From Streptomyces sp. DT2A-34 (GTDB lineage: Bacteria; Actinomycetota; Actinomycetes; Streptomycetales; Streptomycetaceae): a stretch of DNA of 64,000 nt. Within the stretch, counting starts at the first letter, position 1. Each line of letters starts with the position of its first letter. The position numbers and the translations under genes were made by a program. This document shows positions 30,654-39,636 of this stretch, piece by piece. The notes under the pieces were generated by a model, which worked only from the letters and a program-made list of their open reading frames with translations, ran no database searches and was not told the origin of the DNA. The stretch spans positions 7,792,001-7,856,000 of the forward strand of contig NZ_JASTWJ010000001.1 in the NCBI RefSeq assembly GCF_030499515.1, read 5' to 3'.

Positions 30654-32315
30654 ATGCAGAGACAGGGCAATGGATTGAACAGGCACCACTGGTGGCGCGA
30701 CGCGGTGATCTACCAGGTGTACGTCCGCAGCTTCCTCGACAGCACCGGCGACGGCGTCGGCGACCTCGCCGGAGTCCGAGCGGGGCTGCCGTATCTGAAG
30801 AAGCTCGGGGTGGACGGGATCTGGCTGAGCCCCTTCTATCCCTCGCCGCAGCACGACCACGGCTACGACGTCGCCGACTACTGCGACGTCGACCCGCTCT
30901 TCGGCGACCTCGCCGAGTTCGACCTGCTGGTCGCGGCGGCCCGGCGGCTCGGCGTCAAGGTGCTGCTCGACATCGTCCCCAACCACTGCTCCAGCGAGCA
31001 CCCGTGGTTCGAGGAGGCGCTGGCCGCCGAACCCGGCAGCGCGGCTCGCGCCCGCTTCCACTTCGCCGACGGCCGCGGCGCCGACGGGTCCGAGCCGCCC
31101 AACAACTGGCACTCCATGTTCGGCGGCCCGGCCTGGAGCCGGGTGACCGAGGCGGACGGGCGGCCCGGCCAGTGGTACCTGCACATGTTCGCGCCCGAGC
31201 AGCCCGACTGGAACTGGCGCAACCCCGAGATCGCCGCCGAGTTCGACCGGATCCTCCGCTTCTGGCTCGACCGGGGCATCGACGGCTTCCGCATCGACGT
31301 CGCCGCCGGCCTCTACAAGCACCCCGAGCTGCCCGACTCCGACGATCCGGAGGCCGACGCCCGCACGCGCGACTCGGTCAACCCGCTCGCCTGGAACCAG
31401 CCCGAGGTACACGAGGTGTGGCGCCGGTGGCGTTCCATATGCGAGGAGTACACCGCCCGCGACGGCCGCGACCGGCTCCTGGTCGGCGAGGTGTCCGTCC
31501 CGACCGCGCGCGAACACGCCCTGTACGTCCGCTCCGACGAGCTCCACCAGGCCTTCTTCTTCGACCTGCTCAGCGCCCCCTGGGAGGCCGACGCCTTCCG
31601 CAAGGTCATCTCCGAGGCCATGCAGGACATAGCCGGCACGGGCTCGACGGTCACCTGGGTCCTCAACAACCACGACCAGGTCCGCACCGTCACCCGCTAC
31701 GGCGAACCCGCCACCGAGGGCAGCGGCCTCGGCGCCGCCCGCGCCCGCGCCGCCGCGCTGCTGATGCTGGCGCTGCCCGGAGCCGCGTACATCTACCAGG
31801 GCGAGGAACTGGGCCTGCCCGAGGTCGTCGACCTGCCCGACGACGTGCTCACCGACCCGATCTTCCACCGCACCGGCAGCCGGGCCCGTATCCGCGACGG
31901 CTGCCGGGTGCCGCTGCCCTGGTCAGGACAGGCGTCCCCCTTCGGCTTCACCTCCGGCGCCGAGAGCGCCAAGCCGTGGCTGCCGCAGCCGGAGTACTTC
32001 GCCGAGTACGCCACCGACCGCGCCCTCGCCGACACCCGCTCCTTCTGGCACCTGTACCGCGATGGCCTCCAACTGCGGGACGCCCTGCCCCAGTTGGGCG
32101 AGGGCACCCTGCGCTGGCTGGACACCCCGCCCGGCGTCCTGGCCTTCGTCCGCGGCGACGGCCTCGTCTGCGCCGTCAACTTCGGTACGGCGACCGTGCC
32201 CGCGCCGGTCTCCGGCTCCCCACTGCTGTCGAGCGGCCCCTGCCCGGCCGGGGTGCTGCCCGGCTCGACGGCCGCCTGGTGGATGAGCGACGGGACCGAG
32301 TCCACCCCTGCCTGA
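30654..32315 (+). CDS. GH13 alpha-glucosidase
   Basis: This 553-residue cytoplasmic glycoside hydrolase splits alpha-glucosidic bonds of imported oligosaccharides. The GH13 conserved regions are in order: DIVPNH (region I), GFRIDVA with the nucleophile Asp (region II), LVGEVSV with the acid/base Glu (region III) and LNNHDQ with the transition-state Asp (region IV). The start motif WWRDAVIYQVYVRSFLDSTGDGVGDLAG is that of oligo-1,6-/alpha-1,4-glucosidases. No signal peptide. The start is uncertain: ATG 30654 fits the promoter; ATG 30636 is possible. It is followed 39 bases later by a sugar-binding lipoprotein and two permeases, so it probably digests what they import. Confidence 0.9.
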   Translation: MQRQGNGLNRHHWWRDAVIYQVYVRSFLDSTGDGVGDLAGVRAGLPYLKKLGVDGIWLSPFYPSPQHDHGYDVADYCDVDPLFGDLAEFDLLVAAARRLGVKVLLDIVPNHCSSEHPWFEEALAAEPGSAARARFHFADGRGADGSEPPNNWHSMFGGPAWSRVTEADGRPGQWYLHMFAPEQPDWNWRNPEIAAEFDRILRFWLDRGIDGFRIDVAAGLYKHPELPDSDDPEADARTRDSVNPLAWNQPEVHEVWRRWRSICEEYTARDGRDRLLVGEVSVPTAREHALYVRSDELHQAFFFDLLSAPWEADAFRKVISEAMQDIAGTGSTVTWVLNNHDQVRTVTRYGEPATEGSGLGAARARAAALLMLALPGAAYIYQGEELGLPEVVDLPDDVLTDPIFHRTGSRARIRDGCRVPLPWSGQASPFGFTSGAESAKPWLPQPEYFAEYATDRALADTRSFWHLYRDGLQLRDALPQLGEGTLRWLDTPPGVLAFVRGDGLVCAVNFGTATVPAPVSGSPLLSSGPCPAGVLPGSTAAWWMSDGTESTPA

Positions 32316-32354
32316 TTTTCCGTCAGTTCCCCCATCCCCGAAGGGACATCAACG

Positions 32355-33686
32355 ATGATGCGACGACGTACCACCCTGCTCACCGGCTGCACCGGCCTCG
32401 TCCTGGCACTCGGCGCGACCGCCTGTGGCGGCGGGCCGGTCTCCGCGGGCGGCGGTGACAAGGCGCTCAGTGGCCAGACGGTCACCGTGGCCGGTGTCTG
32501 GTCCGGCACAGAGCAGAAGAACTTCCAGAAGGTGCTGGACGCGTTCACCGAGAAGACGGGGGCCAAGACCCAGTTCACCTCCACCGGGGACAACGTCTCC
32601 ACCGTCGTCGGCAGCAAGATCGAGGGCGGCAACGCGCCCGACGTCGTGATGGTCCCGCAGGTCGGCGTGCTTCAGCAGTTCGCGAAGAACGACTGGCTCA
32701 AGCCGCTGTCCAAGACCACCCAGCAGTCCGTGGACACCAACTTCGCCCCCGTGTGGAAGGACTACGGCAGCGTCGACGGCACGCTCTACGGCCTCTACTT
32801 CAAGGCCGCCCACAAGTCGACCGTCTGGTACAGCCCCGATGCCCTCGCCCAGGCCGGCGTCGAGCCGCCGAAGACGTACGACGCGATGCTCAAGGCCGGG
32901 CACACCGTCTCCGACTCCGGGCTCGCCGCCTTCTCGGTCGCGGGGCAGGACGGCTGGACGCTGACCGACTGGTTCGAGAACGTCTACCTCTCCCAGGCCG
33001 GACCCGAGAAGTACGACGCCCTCGCCGCGCACAAGCTGAAGTGGACCGACGCGTCGGTGGTCGAGGCGCTCAGCACCCTCGGCAAGCTGTTCAAGGACAA
33101 GCAGCTGATCGCGGGCGGCCAGAAGGGCGCCCTCAACACCGACTTCCCGGGCTCGGTGGAGAAGGTGTTCGGGCCGAAGCCCGAGGCGGGCATGGTCTAC
33201 GAGGGCGACTTCGTCGCGGGCGTCGCCAAGGACCAGTTCGGCAAGGCGATCGGCGAGGACGCGAACTTCTTCCCGTTCCCGGCGGTCGGCGGCGGCGAGG
33301 CGCCGGTCGTCAGCGGCGGTGACGCGGCCGTCGTCCTGAAGGACGGCAAGAACCAGAAGGCCGGCATGGCCCTGCTGGAGTACCTGGCGACGCCGGAGGC
33401 CGCGGCGGTGTGGGCGGAGGCGGGCGGCTTCCTGTCCCCGAACAAGAACGTCGACCTCGCGTCGTACGGCGACGACGTCACCCGCGCGACCGCCAAGTCC
33501 CTTGTCTCGGCGGGCGATTCGGTCCGCTTCGACATGTCCGACCAGGCCCCGGCGGCCTTCGGCGGCACGAAGGGCGCGGGTGAGTGGAAGCTCCTGCAGG
33601 ACTTCCTGCGCGACCCGTCGGACCCGAAGGCGACCGCGGCGAAGCTGGAGGCCGCGGCGGCCAAGGCGTACCAGGGCCAGGGCTGA
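32355..33686 (+). CDS. Sugar ABC transporter substrate-binding lipoprotein
   Basis: This 443-residue binding protein begins with a lipoprotein signal (MMRRRTTLLTGCTGLVLALG, lipobox GATAC, Cys at about 25) and continues with the family 1 fold (VTVAGVWSGTEQKNFQKVLDAF, GNAPDVVMVPQVGVLQQFA, DGTLYGLYFKAAHKSTVWYSP). The last motif matches alpha-glucoside/maltose binding proteins such as AglE. It would deliver an alpha-glucoside to the permeases encoded next. GAAGGGA precedes the ATG. Confidence 0.92.
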   Translation: MMRRRTTLLTGCTGLVLALGATACGGGPVSAGGGDKALSGQTVTVAGVWSGTEQKNFQKVLDAFTEKTGAKTQFTSTGDNVSTVVGSKIEGGNAPDVVMVPQVGVLQQFAKNDWLKPLSKTTQQSVDTNFAPVWKDYGSVDGTLYGLYFKAAHKSTVWYSPDALAQAGVEPPKTYDAMLKAGHTVSDSGLAAFSVAGQDGWTLTDWFENVYLSQAGPEKYDALAAHKLKWTDASVVEALSTLGKLFKDKQLIAGGQKGALNTDFPGSVEKVFGPKPEAGMVYEGDFVAGVAKDQFGKAIGEDANFFPFPAVGGGEAPVVSGGDAAVVLKDGKNQKAGMALLEYLATPEAAAVWAEAGGFLSPNKNVDLASYGDDVTRATAKSLVSAGDSVRFDMSDQAPAAFGGTKGAGEWKLLQDFLRDPSDPKATAAKLEAAAAKAYQGQG

Positions 33687-33692
33687 CCGGTC

Positions 33693-35057
33693 ATGACCGC
33701 AACCCTCGTGAAAGAGACGAGCCCGCCGCCCGCCGCGGGCGCCGACAAGGCGCGCAGCCGGCGCACCCGGCGGCGCGGACGGATCATCGCCCTGCTCTTC
33801 GTCTTCCCCGCGCTGCTCCTGCTGGGCGCCCTGGTCGTGTATCCGGTGCTGTTCTCGATCGGCCGCAGCTTCTTCGACGCCTCCGGCACCCGTTTCGTGG
33901 GCGGCGAGAACTACAACGAGATGTTCCGCGACCCGGCCACCCTCAAGGCCATCCGCAACACCACGATCTGGGTGGTCGTGGCCCCGGCCCTGCTGACCGG
34001 CCTCGGCCTGATCCTGGCCGTGCTGGTGGAGAAGGTCCGCTGGGCGACCGCGTTCAAGCTGCTGCTGTTCATGCCGATGGCCGTGTCCTTCCTCGCCGCC
34101 GGCATCATCTTCCGGCTCGCCTACGACGAGGACCCGGACAAGGGCGTGCTGAACGCCGCCGCCGTCTCCGTGCACGACGCCTTCCAGGGCACGTCGACGT
34201 ATCCGACGGCCCGGGCGCGCGACGGGCAGGGGCTGACGAAGGGGCCCGACGGCTCGTATCGCACGAGCGCGAGCGTGTCGCCGGGCGAGGCGGTGACGCT
34301 GGGGCTGGTCGGCGTCCTGCCCGACGACCTGCCCGGGGGCACCGAGCCGGCGTACGCGGCGGCGGGGCACAAGGCGAACCCCGGTGAGCTGCGCGGGGTC
34401 GTGTACCTCGACTTCACGCCCGGTGGGGGAGGGGAGCAGGGCAAGGTCGACCGGCGGGAGAACGGGCTGCCGGAGATGCAGGTCGAGGCGGTGCGGGCCG
34501 GGAAGACGGTCGCGTCGACGACCACCGGGTCCGACGGCTCGTTCCGCTTCGAGGGGCTGGACGAGGGCTCGTACACGGTGAGGCTGCCGGCCTCGAACTT
34601 CGCCGCGCCCTACGAGGGCATCTCCTGGCTCGGGCCCACGCTCGTGACACCGGCGATCATCGGGGCGTACCTGTGGATCTGGACGGGCTTCGCCATGGTC
34701 CTGATCGGTGCCGGCCTGTCGACCCTCCCGCGGGACGCGCTGGAGGCGGCGCGGATGGACGGCGCGAACGAGTGGCAGATCTTCCGGCGGATCACGGTGC
34801 CGCTGCTGGCGCCGGTGCTGACGGTGGTCTTCGTGACCCTTGTGATCAACGTGATGAAGGTCTTCGACCTCGTCTACATCATCGCGCCAGGGCCGGTGCA
34901 GGAGGACGCGACCGTGCTCGCGACGCAGATGTGGCTGGTGTCGTTCGGCGGCGGCAACAACCAGGGGCTGGGCAGCGCACTGGGTGTGCTTCTGCTGTTG
35001 TTGGTGATCCCCGCCATGGTCTTCAACGTCCGTCGTTTCCGAGGGAGTCAGCGATGA
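33693..35057 (+). CDS. Sugar ABC transporter permease with inserted extracytoplasmic domain
   Basis: This MalF/AglF-type permease forms half of the membrane channel. It is 454 residues, about 150 more than usual. Residues 1-143 give the first three helices (IIALLFVFPALLLLGALVVY, TIWVVVAPALLTGLGLILAV, KLLLFMPMAVSFLAAGIIF). Residues about 145-310 are a hydrophilic insertion whose end (MQVEAVRAGKTVASTTTGSD, then GSFRFEGLDEGSYTVRLPA) matches the beta-sandwich repeats of Cna B/carboxypeptidase-regulatory type. Helices then resume (TPAIIGAYLWIWTGFAMVLI) with the EAA loop DALEAARMDGANEWQIFRRITVPLL. The insertion is at the extracytoplasmic loop after helix 3, where it could contact the binding protein. 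The stop overlaps the next gene. Confidence 0.92.
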   Translation: MTATLVKETSPPPAAGADKARSRRTRRRGRIIALLFVFPALLLLGALVVYPVLFSIGRSFFDASGTRFVGGENYNEMFRDPATLKAIRNTTIWVVVAPALLTGLGLILAVLVEKVRWATAFKLLLFMPMAVSFLAAGIIFRLAYDEDPDKGVLNAAAVSVHDAFQGTSTYPTARARDGQGLTKGPDGSYRTSASVSPGEAVTLGLVGVLPDDLPGGTEPAYAAAGHKANPGELRGVVYLDFTPGGGGEQGKVDRRENGLPEMQVEAVRAGKTVASTTTGSDGSFRFEGLDEGSYTVRLPASNFAAPYEGISWLGPTLVTPAIIGAYLWIWTGFAMVLIGAGLSTLPRDALEAARMDGANEWQIFRRITVPLLAPVLTVVFVTLVINVMKVFDLVYIIAPGPVQEDATVLATQMWLVSFGGGNNQGLGSALGVLLLLLVIPAMVFNVRRFRGSQR

Positions 35058-35893
35058 ACGCGGTCAGGCGCGGGCTGGGCAACGGGGTCGTCCAGGCGCT
35101 TCTCGTGGTGGTCGGGCTGGTGTGGCTGACACCGCTCGCCGGGTTGTTCCTGTCGTCCCTGCGGTCCGCCGAGGAAACGGCCGAGGGCGGCTGGTGGACG
35201 GTGTTCACCAGCCCCGGTCAGCTGTCCTTCGACAACTACTCGGCGCTGCTGGGGAACGCCGGGATCACCCACGCCTTCTGGAACACCGTGCTGATCTCGG
35301 TGCCGGCGACTTTGCTGGTCGTTGTCCTCGCGGCGCTCGCCGGGTACGCGTTCGCGTGGCTGGACTTCCCCGGGCGCGAGGCGATCTTCCTGGTCGTGGT
35401 GGCGCTGCTGGTGGTCCCCGTGCAGATCGGCCTTCTTCCGGTCGCCAAACTCTTCGGCCAACTGGGGCTGTTCGGCACGATTCCCGGGGTCGTTCTCTTC
35501 CATGTGGCGTACGGGCTGCCGTTCGCCGTGTTCCTGCTGCGGAACTACTTCGCCGAGATGCCGAAGGAGATGCTGGAGGCGGCGCGGATGGACGGGGGCA
35601 GCGAGTGGCGGATCTTCACGCGGCTGGTACTGCCGGTGGGGCGGCCGGCCATTGCCTCGCTGGGCATCTTCCAGTTCCTGTGGGTGTGGAACGACATGCT
35701 GGTGGCGTTGCTGTTCGCCGACAGTGCGTCGCAGCCGCTGACTGTTGAACTCCAGTCGCAGATACGGCAGTTCGGCAGCAACATCGATGTGCTGGCGCCG
35801 GGGGCGTTCGTGTCGCTGGTGGTGCCGGTGGTCGTGTTCTTCGCGTTTCAGCGGCACTTTGTGCAGGGGGTTATGGCGGGCTCGGTGAAGTAG
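35054..35893 (+). CDS. Sugar ABC transporter permease (MalG/AglG type)
   Basis: The 279-residue partner permease has six hydrophobic helices and the EAA loop EMLEAARMDGGSEWRIFTRLVLPVGRP that docks on the ATPase. ATG 35054 overlaps the stop of the first permease, with GAGGGAG upstream. No ATPase gene follows; in Streptomyces such importers share the ATPase MsiK encoded elsewhere (known from S. lividans/S. coelicolor), which is the likely partner here. Confidence 0.93.
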   Translation: MNAVRRGLGNGVVQALLVVVGLVWLTPLAGLFLSSLRSAEETAEGGWWTVFTSPGQLSFDNYSALLGNAGITHAFWNTVLISVPATLLVVVLAALAGYAFAWLDFPGREAIFLVVVALLVVPVQIGLLPVAKLFGQLGLFGTIPGVVLFHVAYGLPFAVFLLRNYFAEMPKEMLEAARMDGGSEWRIFTRLVLPVGRPAIASLGIFQFLWVWNDMLVALLFADSASQPLTVELQSQIRQFGSNIDVLAPGAFVSLVVPVVVFFAFQRHFVQGVMAGSVK

Positions 35894-35895
35894 GG

Positions 35896-36003
35896 TTTCT
35901 CGCCCCCGCCGCCCCTACCCGTCCCGTCCCCTGGGGGCCTGCGGCCCCCAGACCCCCGCTTCGGCCCTGAACGGGCCTCGTCCTCAAACGCCGGACGGGC
36001 TGG
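35896..36003. repeat. Dispersed intergenic element, copy 1
   Basis: It begins TTTCTCGCCCCCGCCGCCCC and ends with CCTCAAACGCCGGACGGGCTGG-like sequence. The same beginning and end occur at 59220-59349 and, inverted, at 36071-36157. Internal hairpins include GGGGGCC-TGC-GGCCCCC. This kind of repeated, hairpin-rich element between genes is common in Streptomyces genomes. The stretch 35894-36172 holds nothing else. Confidence 0.85.
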
Positions 36004-36070
36004 AATGCCTGGGCCGGCGTTGAGGGGTGAAGCCCCCGTGGCCTCGGCCTCAAGCGCCGGGCGGGTAAAT

Positions 36071-36157
36071 CCAGCCCCTCCGGCGTTTGAGGAGCGGGGG
36101 TCGAAGGGGCGGAGCCCCTTCAGGATGGGACGGGTAGGGGCGGCGGGGGCGAAAAAC
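36071..36157. repeat. Dispersed intergenic element, copy 2 (inverted)
   Basis: The reverse complement reads TTTTTCGCCCCCGCCGCCCC ... CATCCTGAAGGGGCTCCGCC ... and ends in GGGGCTGG, matching copy 3 at 59220 more closely than copy 1. Copies 1 and 2 are therefore arranged as a large inverted repeat between the convergent permease and pgl genes, and could act as a bidirectional terminator. Confidence 0.85.
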
Positions 36158-36172
36158 TCCCCCGCCGTCCCC

Positions 36173-36955
36173 TTACGCAGACGCAGGCGGATACAGCGAC
36201 CGCGGCAGCTGCGATGCCGCCGCCGCGTCCAGCAACCACAGGGTCCGCGAGCGGCCGTACGCCCCCGCCGCCGGCGCCTGGATCTCGCCCGCGCCCGAGA
36301 GGGCGATCGCCGCGGCCTGCGCCTTGTCCTCGCCCGCCGCCAGCAGCCACACCTCACGGGCCGCCCGGATCGCCGGGAGGGTGAGGGTCACCCGGGTCGG
36401 CGGCGGCTTGGGAGCGCCGTGGACGCCGACGACCGTACGGTCCGTCTCCCGTACCGCGGGCAGTTCCGGGAAGAGGGACGCCACGTGCCTGTCGGGCCCC
36501 ACGCCCAGCATCAGGACGTCGAAGGTGGGGACCGCACCGTGGTTCTCGGGACCCGCCGCCCGCGCCAGCTCCTCAGCGTACGAGGCGGCCGCCGCTTCCA
36601 CGTCCGTGCCGAACGGGCCGTCCGAGGCGGGCATGGCGTGCACGCGCTTGGGGTCCAGCGGCACGGTGTCCAGCAGGGCCTCGCGGGCCTGCGTGACGTT
36701 GCGTTCCGGGTCGCCTTCGGGGAGGAAACGTTCGTCGCCCCACCAGAGGTCCAGCCGGGCCCAGTCGATGGCGTCCCGAGCGGGGGCGGCGGCGAGGGCG
36801 GCCAGCAGGCCGTTGCCGTTGCGGCCGCCGGTGAGGACCACGGATGCCGAGCCCCGGGAGGCCTGGGCGTCCACGATCTTCGTGATCAGCCGGGCCGCGG
36901 CGGCCTGCGCCATCAGCTCCTTGTCGTGGTGCACGACCAGCTGCGGAGTGCTCAC
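36173..36955 (-). CDS. pgl: 6-phosphogluconolactonase
   Basis: This 260-residue enzyme hydrolyses 6-phosphogluconolactone, the second step of the oxidative pentose phosphate pathway. It shows [35 protein letters not shown] and VLMLGVGPDRHVASLFPE. In most bacteria the last motif is GxGxDGHTASLFPG; here DR-HV-PE replaces DG-HT-PG, a variation I recall from other Streptomyces. Start GTG 36955 overlaps the opcA stop (GTGA). It is the last gene of the tal-zwf-opcA-pgl operon. Confidence 0.95.
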   Translation of the reverse strand: MSTPQLVVHHDKELMAQAAAARLITKIVDAQASRGSASVVLTGGRNGNGLLAALAAAPARDAIDWARLDLWWGDERFLPEGDPERNVTQAREALLDTVPLDPKRVHAMPASDGPFGTDVEAAAASYAEELARAAGPENHGAVPTFDVLMLGVGPDRHVASLFPELPAVRETDRTVVGVHGAPKPPPTRVTLTLPAIRAAREVWLLAAGEDKAQAAAIALSGAGEIQAPAAGAYGRSRTLWLLDAAAASQLPRSLYPPASA

Positions 36956-38097
36956 GAGTTCGCCGCCGCCTTCTTCATCGGTTCCTGCGCCGCCGCTTCC
37001 TGCGCATCGGCTTCGCCGGGAGACTCGGCCGCTTCTCCTTTGGCCGGAGATTCCCCTTTGGCCGGCGACACCTCCGCCCTGGCCACAGCGGCATCCTCCG
37101 GCGCCACGGCCTGCACAGACTTGGCCTCGGCGGCCTCGGCGGCCTCCGCGCCCCGAACCGCCGAAGCGGGCGCCGAGTTCAGCCGCTCCACCCCGAACCG
37201 CAGCGCCGACGCGTACGTGTCGTCCGGGTCGAGCCGCCGCAGCTCCTCCGCGATCAGCTCGGCCGTCTCCCGCCGCTTCAGCGCCACCGCACGGTCCGGC
37301 TGGCCCTGGATGGAGAGGGTCGCCAGGGAGCCGTCCGCCCGGTCCAGCACTATCGGGCCGCAGTCGGTGGCCATACGGACCGCCGTCAGACCGGGGCCCG
37401 ACGACAGCGACCGCTTCACGGGCACGTCCAGCCGGTCCGCGAGCCACATCGCCAGCAGCTCACAGCTCGGGTTGAACTCCTCGCCCTCCACCTCGACGGC
37501 CTTCACCTCGCAGACCACCTGGTCCAGAGCCGCCGCCAGCATCGACCGCCACGGCGTGATGCGGGTCCAGGAGAGATCCGTGTCGCCCGGTGTGTAGGTC
37601 TCGGCGCGGGACGACAGCTCCCGTACCGGCTGTTCCGAGGCGTACGTGTCCGTCACCCGGCGCTGGGCCAGCGAGCCCAGCGGGTCGTTCGCCGGGTCGA
37701 GCGGCGCGTTCACCGGCCACCAGACCACCACCGGGGCGTCCGGCAGGAGCAGCGGAAGGGCGACGGACTGCGCGTGGTCGGACACCTCGCCGTACAGCCG
37801 CAGCACCACCGTCTCGCCGCTGCCCGCGTCCGCGCCCACCCGCACCTCGGCGTCCAGCCGGGACTGCGTGCGGTCGCGGGGCGAACGCGAGACGCGCTTG
37901 ATGACCACCAGCGTGCGCGAGGGGTGCTCGTGCGAGGCGTCGTTGGCGGCCTTCAGGGCGTCGTACGCGTTCTCCTCGTCGGTGACGATGACCAGCGTGA
38001 GCACCATGCCGACGGCCGGCGTGCCGATGGCTCGGCGGCCCTGCACCAGCGCCTTGTTGATCTTGCTGGCCGTGGTGTCGGTCAGGTCTATCTTCAT
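36952..38097 (-). CDS. opcA: Glucose-6-phosphate dehydrogenase assembly protein OpcA
   Basis: OpcA activates or assembles Zwf in actinobacteria and cyanobacteria and is redox sensitive. The 381-residue protein starts MKIDLTDTTASKINKALVQ and has VGMVLTLVIVTDEENAYDAL, LPDAPVVVWWPVNAPLDP and RITPWRSMLAAALDQVV. Residues about 310-381 are an Ala/Glu-rich, low-complexity tail with a repeated SPAKGE unit, absent from many homologues. ATG 38097 overlaps the zwf stop. Confidence 0.96.
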   Translation of the reverse strand: MKIDLTDTTASKINKALVQGRRAIGTPAVGMVLTLVIVTDEENAYDALKAANDASHEHPSRTLVVIKRVSRSPRDRTQSRLDAEVRVGADAGSGETVVLRLYGEVSDHAQSVALPLLLPDAPVVVWWPVNAPLDPANDPLGSLAQRRVTDTYASEQPVRELSSRAETYTPGDTDLSWTRITPWRSMLAAALDQVVCEVKAVEVEGEEFNPSCELLAMWLADRLDVPVKRSLSSGPGLTAVRMATDCGPIVLDRADGSLATLSIQGQPDRAVALKRRETAELIAEELRRLDPDDTYASALRFGVERLNSAPASAVRGAEAAEAAEAKSVQAVAPEDAAVARAEVSPAKGESPAKGEAAESPGEADAQEAAAQEPMKKAAANS

Positions 38098-39632
38098 GGG
38101 CGGCGCCAGCTCCGTCCGTCTCGCTCGAGCATTTCGTCCGCCTCGACGGGGCCCCAGGTACCGGCCGGGTACTGGGCGGGCTTGCCGTGCGTGTCCCAGT
38201 ACTCCTCGATCGGGTCGAGGATCTTCCAGGACAGCTCCACCTCCTCGGTGCGCGGGAAGAGGTTCGCGTCGCCGAGGAGGACGTCGAGGATCAGCCGCTC
38301 GTACGCCTCGGGCGAGGACTCCGTGAAGGACTCGCCGTACGCGAAGTCCATCGACACGTCCCGGATCTCCATCGAGGTGCCCGGCACCTTCGAGCCGAAG
38401 CGGACCGTGACGCCCTCGTCGGGCTGGACGCGGATCACGATCGCGTTCTGGCCCAGCTCCTCGGTGGCCGTTGTGTCGAAGGGGGAGTGCGGGGCGCGCT
38501 GGAAGACCACCGCGATCTCGGTGACACGGCGGCCGAGCCGCTTGCCGGTGCGCAGATAGAAGGGGACGCCCGCCCAGCGGCGGTTGTCGATCCCCAGCTT
38601 GATCGCGGCGTACGTGTCGGTCTTCGACTTGGCGTCGATGCCCTCCTCCTGGAGGTACCCGACCGCCTTCTCGCCGCCCTGCCAGCCGGCCGCGTACTGC
38701 CCGAACACCGTGTCGCGGCCCAGGTCCTTGGGGAGCCTGACCGCCCCGAGCACCTTGGTCTTCTCCGCCGCCAGCGCGTCCGCGTCGAAGGAGGCGGGCT
38801 CCTCCATGGCGGTCAGGGCCATCAGCTGGAGGAGGTGGTTCTGGATGACGTCGCGTGCCGCGCCGATCCCGTCGTAATAACCCGCGCGGCCGCCGATGCC
38901 GATGTCCTCGGCCATGGTGATCTGCACGTGGTCCACGAAGGACCGGTTCCAGATCGGCTCGAACATCGTGTTGGCGAAGCGCAGCGCCAGGATGTTCTGG
39001 ACGGTCTCCTTGCCCAGGTAGTGGTCGATGCGGAAGACCTGGTCCGGGGCGAAGACCTCGTGGACGACCTTGTTGAGCTCCTCGGCGGACTTCAGGTCGT
39101 GGCCGAAGGGCTTCTCGATGACCGCGCGGCGCCAGGAGCCGCCCGTCTGGTCGGCCAGGCCGTGCTTCTTCAGCTGCTGGATGACCACCGGGAAGGAACG
39201 CGGCGGCACCGAGAGGTAGAAGGCGAAGTTGCCGCCCGTGCCCTGTGCCTTGTCCAGCTCCTCGATGGTGCCGCGCAGCCGCTCGAAGGCGTCGTCGTCG
39301 TCGAAGGTGCCCTGCACGAAGCGCATGCCCTGGATGAGCTGCTGCCAGACCTCCTCGCGGAAGGGGGTGCGGGCGTGCTCCTTGACCGCGTCGTGGACCT
39401 CCTGTGCGAAGTCCTCGTGGGCCCACTCGCGGCGGGCGAAGCCGACCAGCGAGAAGCCCGGCGGCAGCAGACCCCGGTTGGCGAGGTCGTACACGGCGGG
39501 CATCAGCTTTTTGCGTGACAAATCGCCCGTAACGCCGAAGATCACCAGGCCCGACGGCCCCGCGATGCGCGGGAGCCGTCGGTCGGCGGCGTCACGAAGC
39601 GGGTTCGCTTCAGTGACGTTGAAGGGTGGCAA
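38094..39632 (-). CDS. zwf: Glucose-6-phosphate 1-dehydrogenase
   Basis: The first enzyme of the oxidative pentose phosphate pathway, making NADPH. The 512-residue protein shows the NADP motif VIFGVTGDLSRKKLMPAVYDL (residues 29-50), the substrate motif RIDHYLGKE (catalytic His) and VIEKPFGHDL. The TTG start at 39632 is 4 bases downstream of the tal stop and has GGAGGG 8 bases upstream; a later start would remove only a variable N-terminal stretch. Confidence 0.97.
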   Translation of the reverse strand: MPPFNVTEANPLRDAADRRLPRIAGPSGLVIFGVTGDLSRKKLMPAVYDLANRGLLPPGFSLVGFARREWAHEDFAQEVHDAVKEHARTPFREEVWQQLIQGMRFVQGTFDDDDAFERLRGTIEELDKAQGTGGNFAFYLSVPPRSFPVVIQQLKKHGLADQTGGSWRRAVIEKPFGHDLKSAEELNKVVHEVFAPDQVFRIDHYLGKETVQNILALRFANTMFEPIWNRSFVDHVQITMAEDIGIGGRAGYYDGIGAARDVIQNHLLQLMALTAMEEPASFDADALAAEKTKVLGAVRLPKDLGRDTVFGQYAAGWQGGEKAVGYLQEEGIDAKSKTDTYAAIKLGIDNRRWAGVPFYLRTGKRLGRRVTEIAVVFQRAPHSPFDTTATEELGQNAIVIRVQPDEGVTVRFGSKVPGTSMEIRDVSMDFAYGESFTESSPEAYERLILDVLLGDANLFPRTEEVELSWKILDPIEEYWDTHGKPAQYPAGTWGPVEADEMLERDGRSWRRP

Positions 39633-39636
39633 GGGA

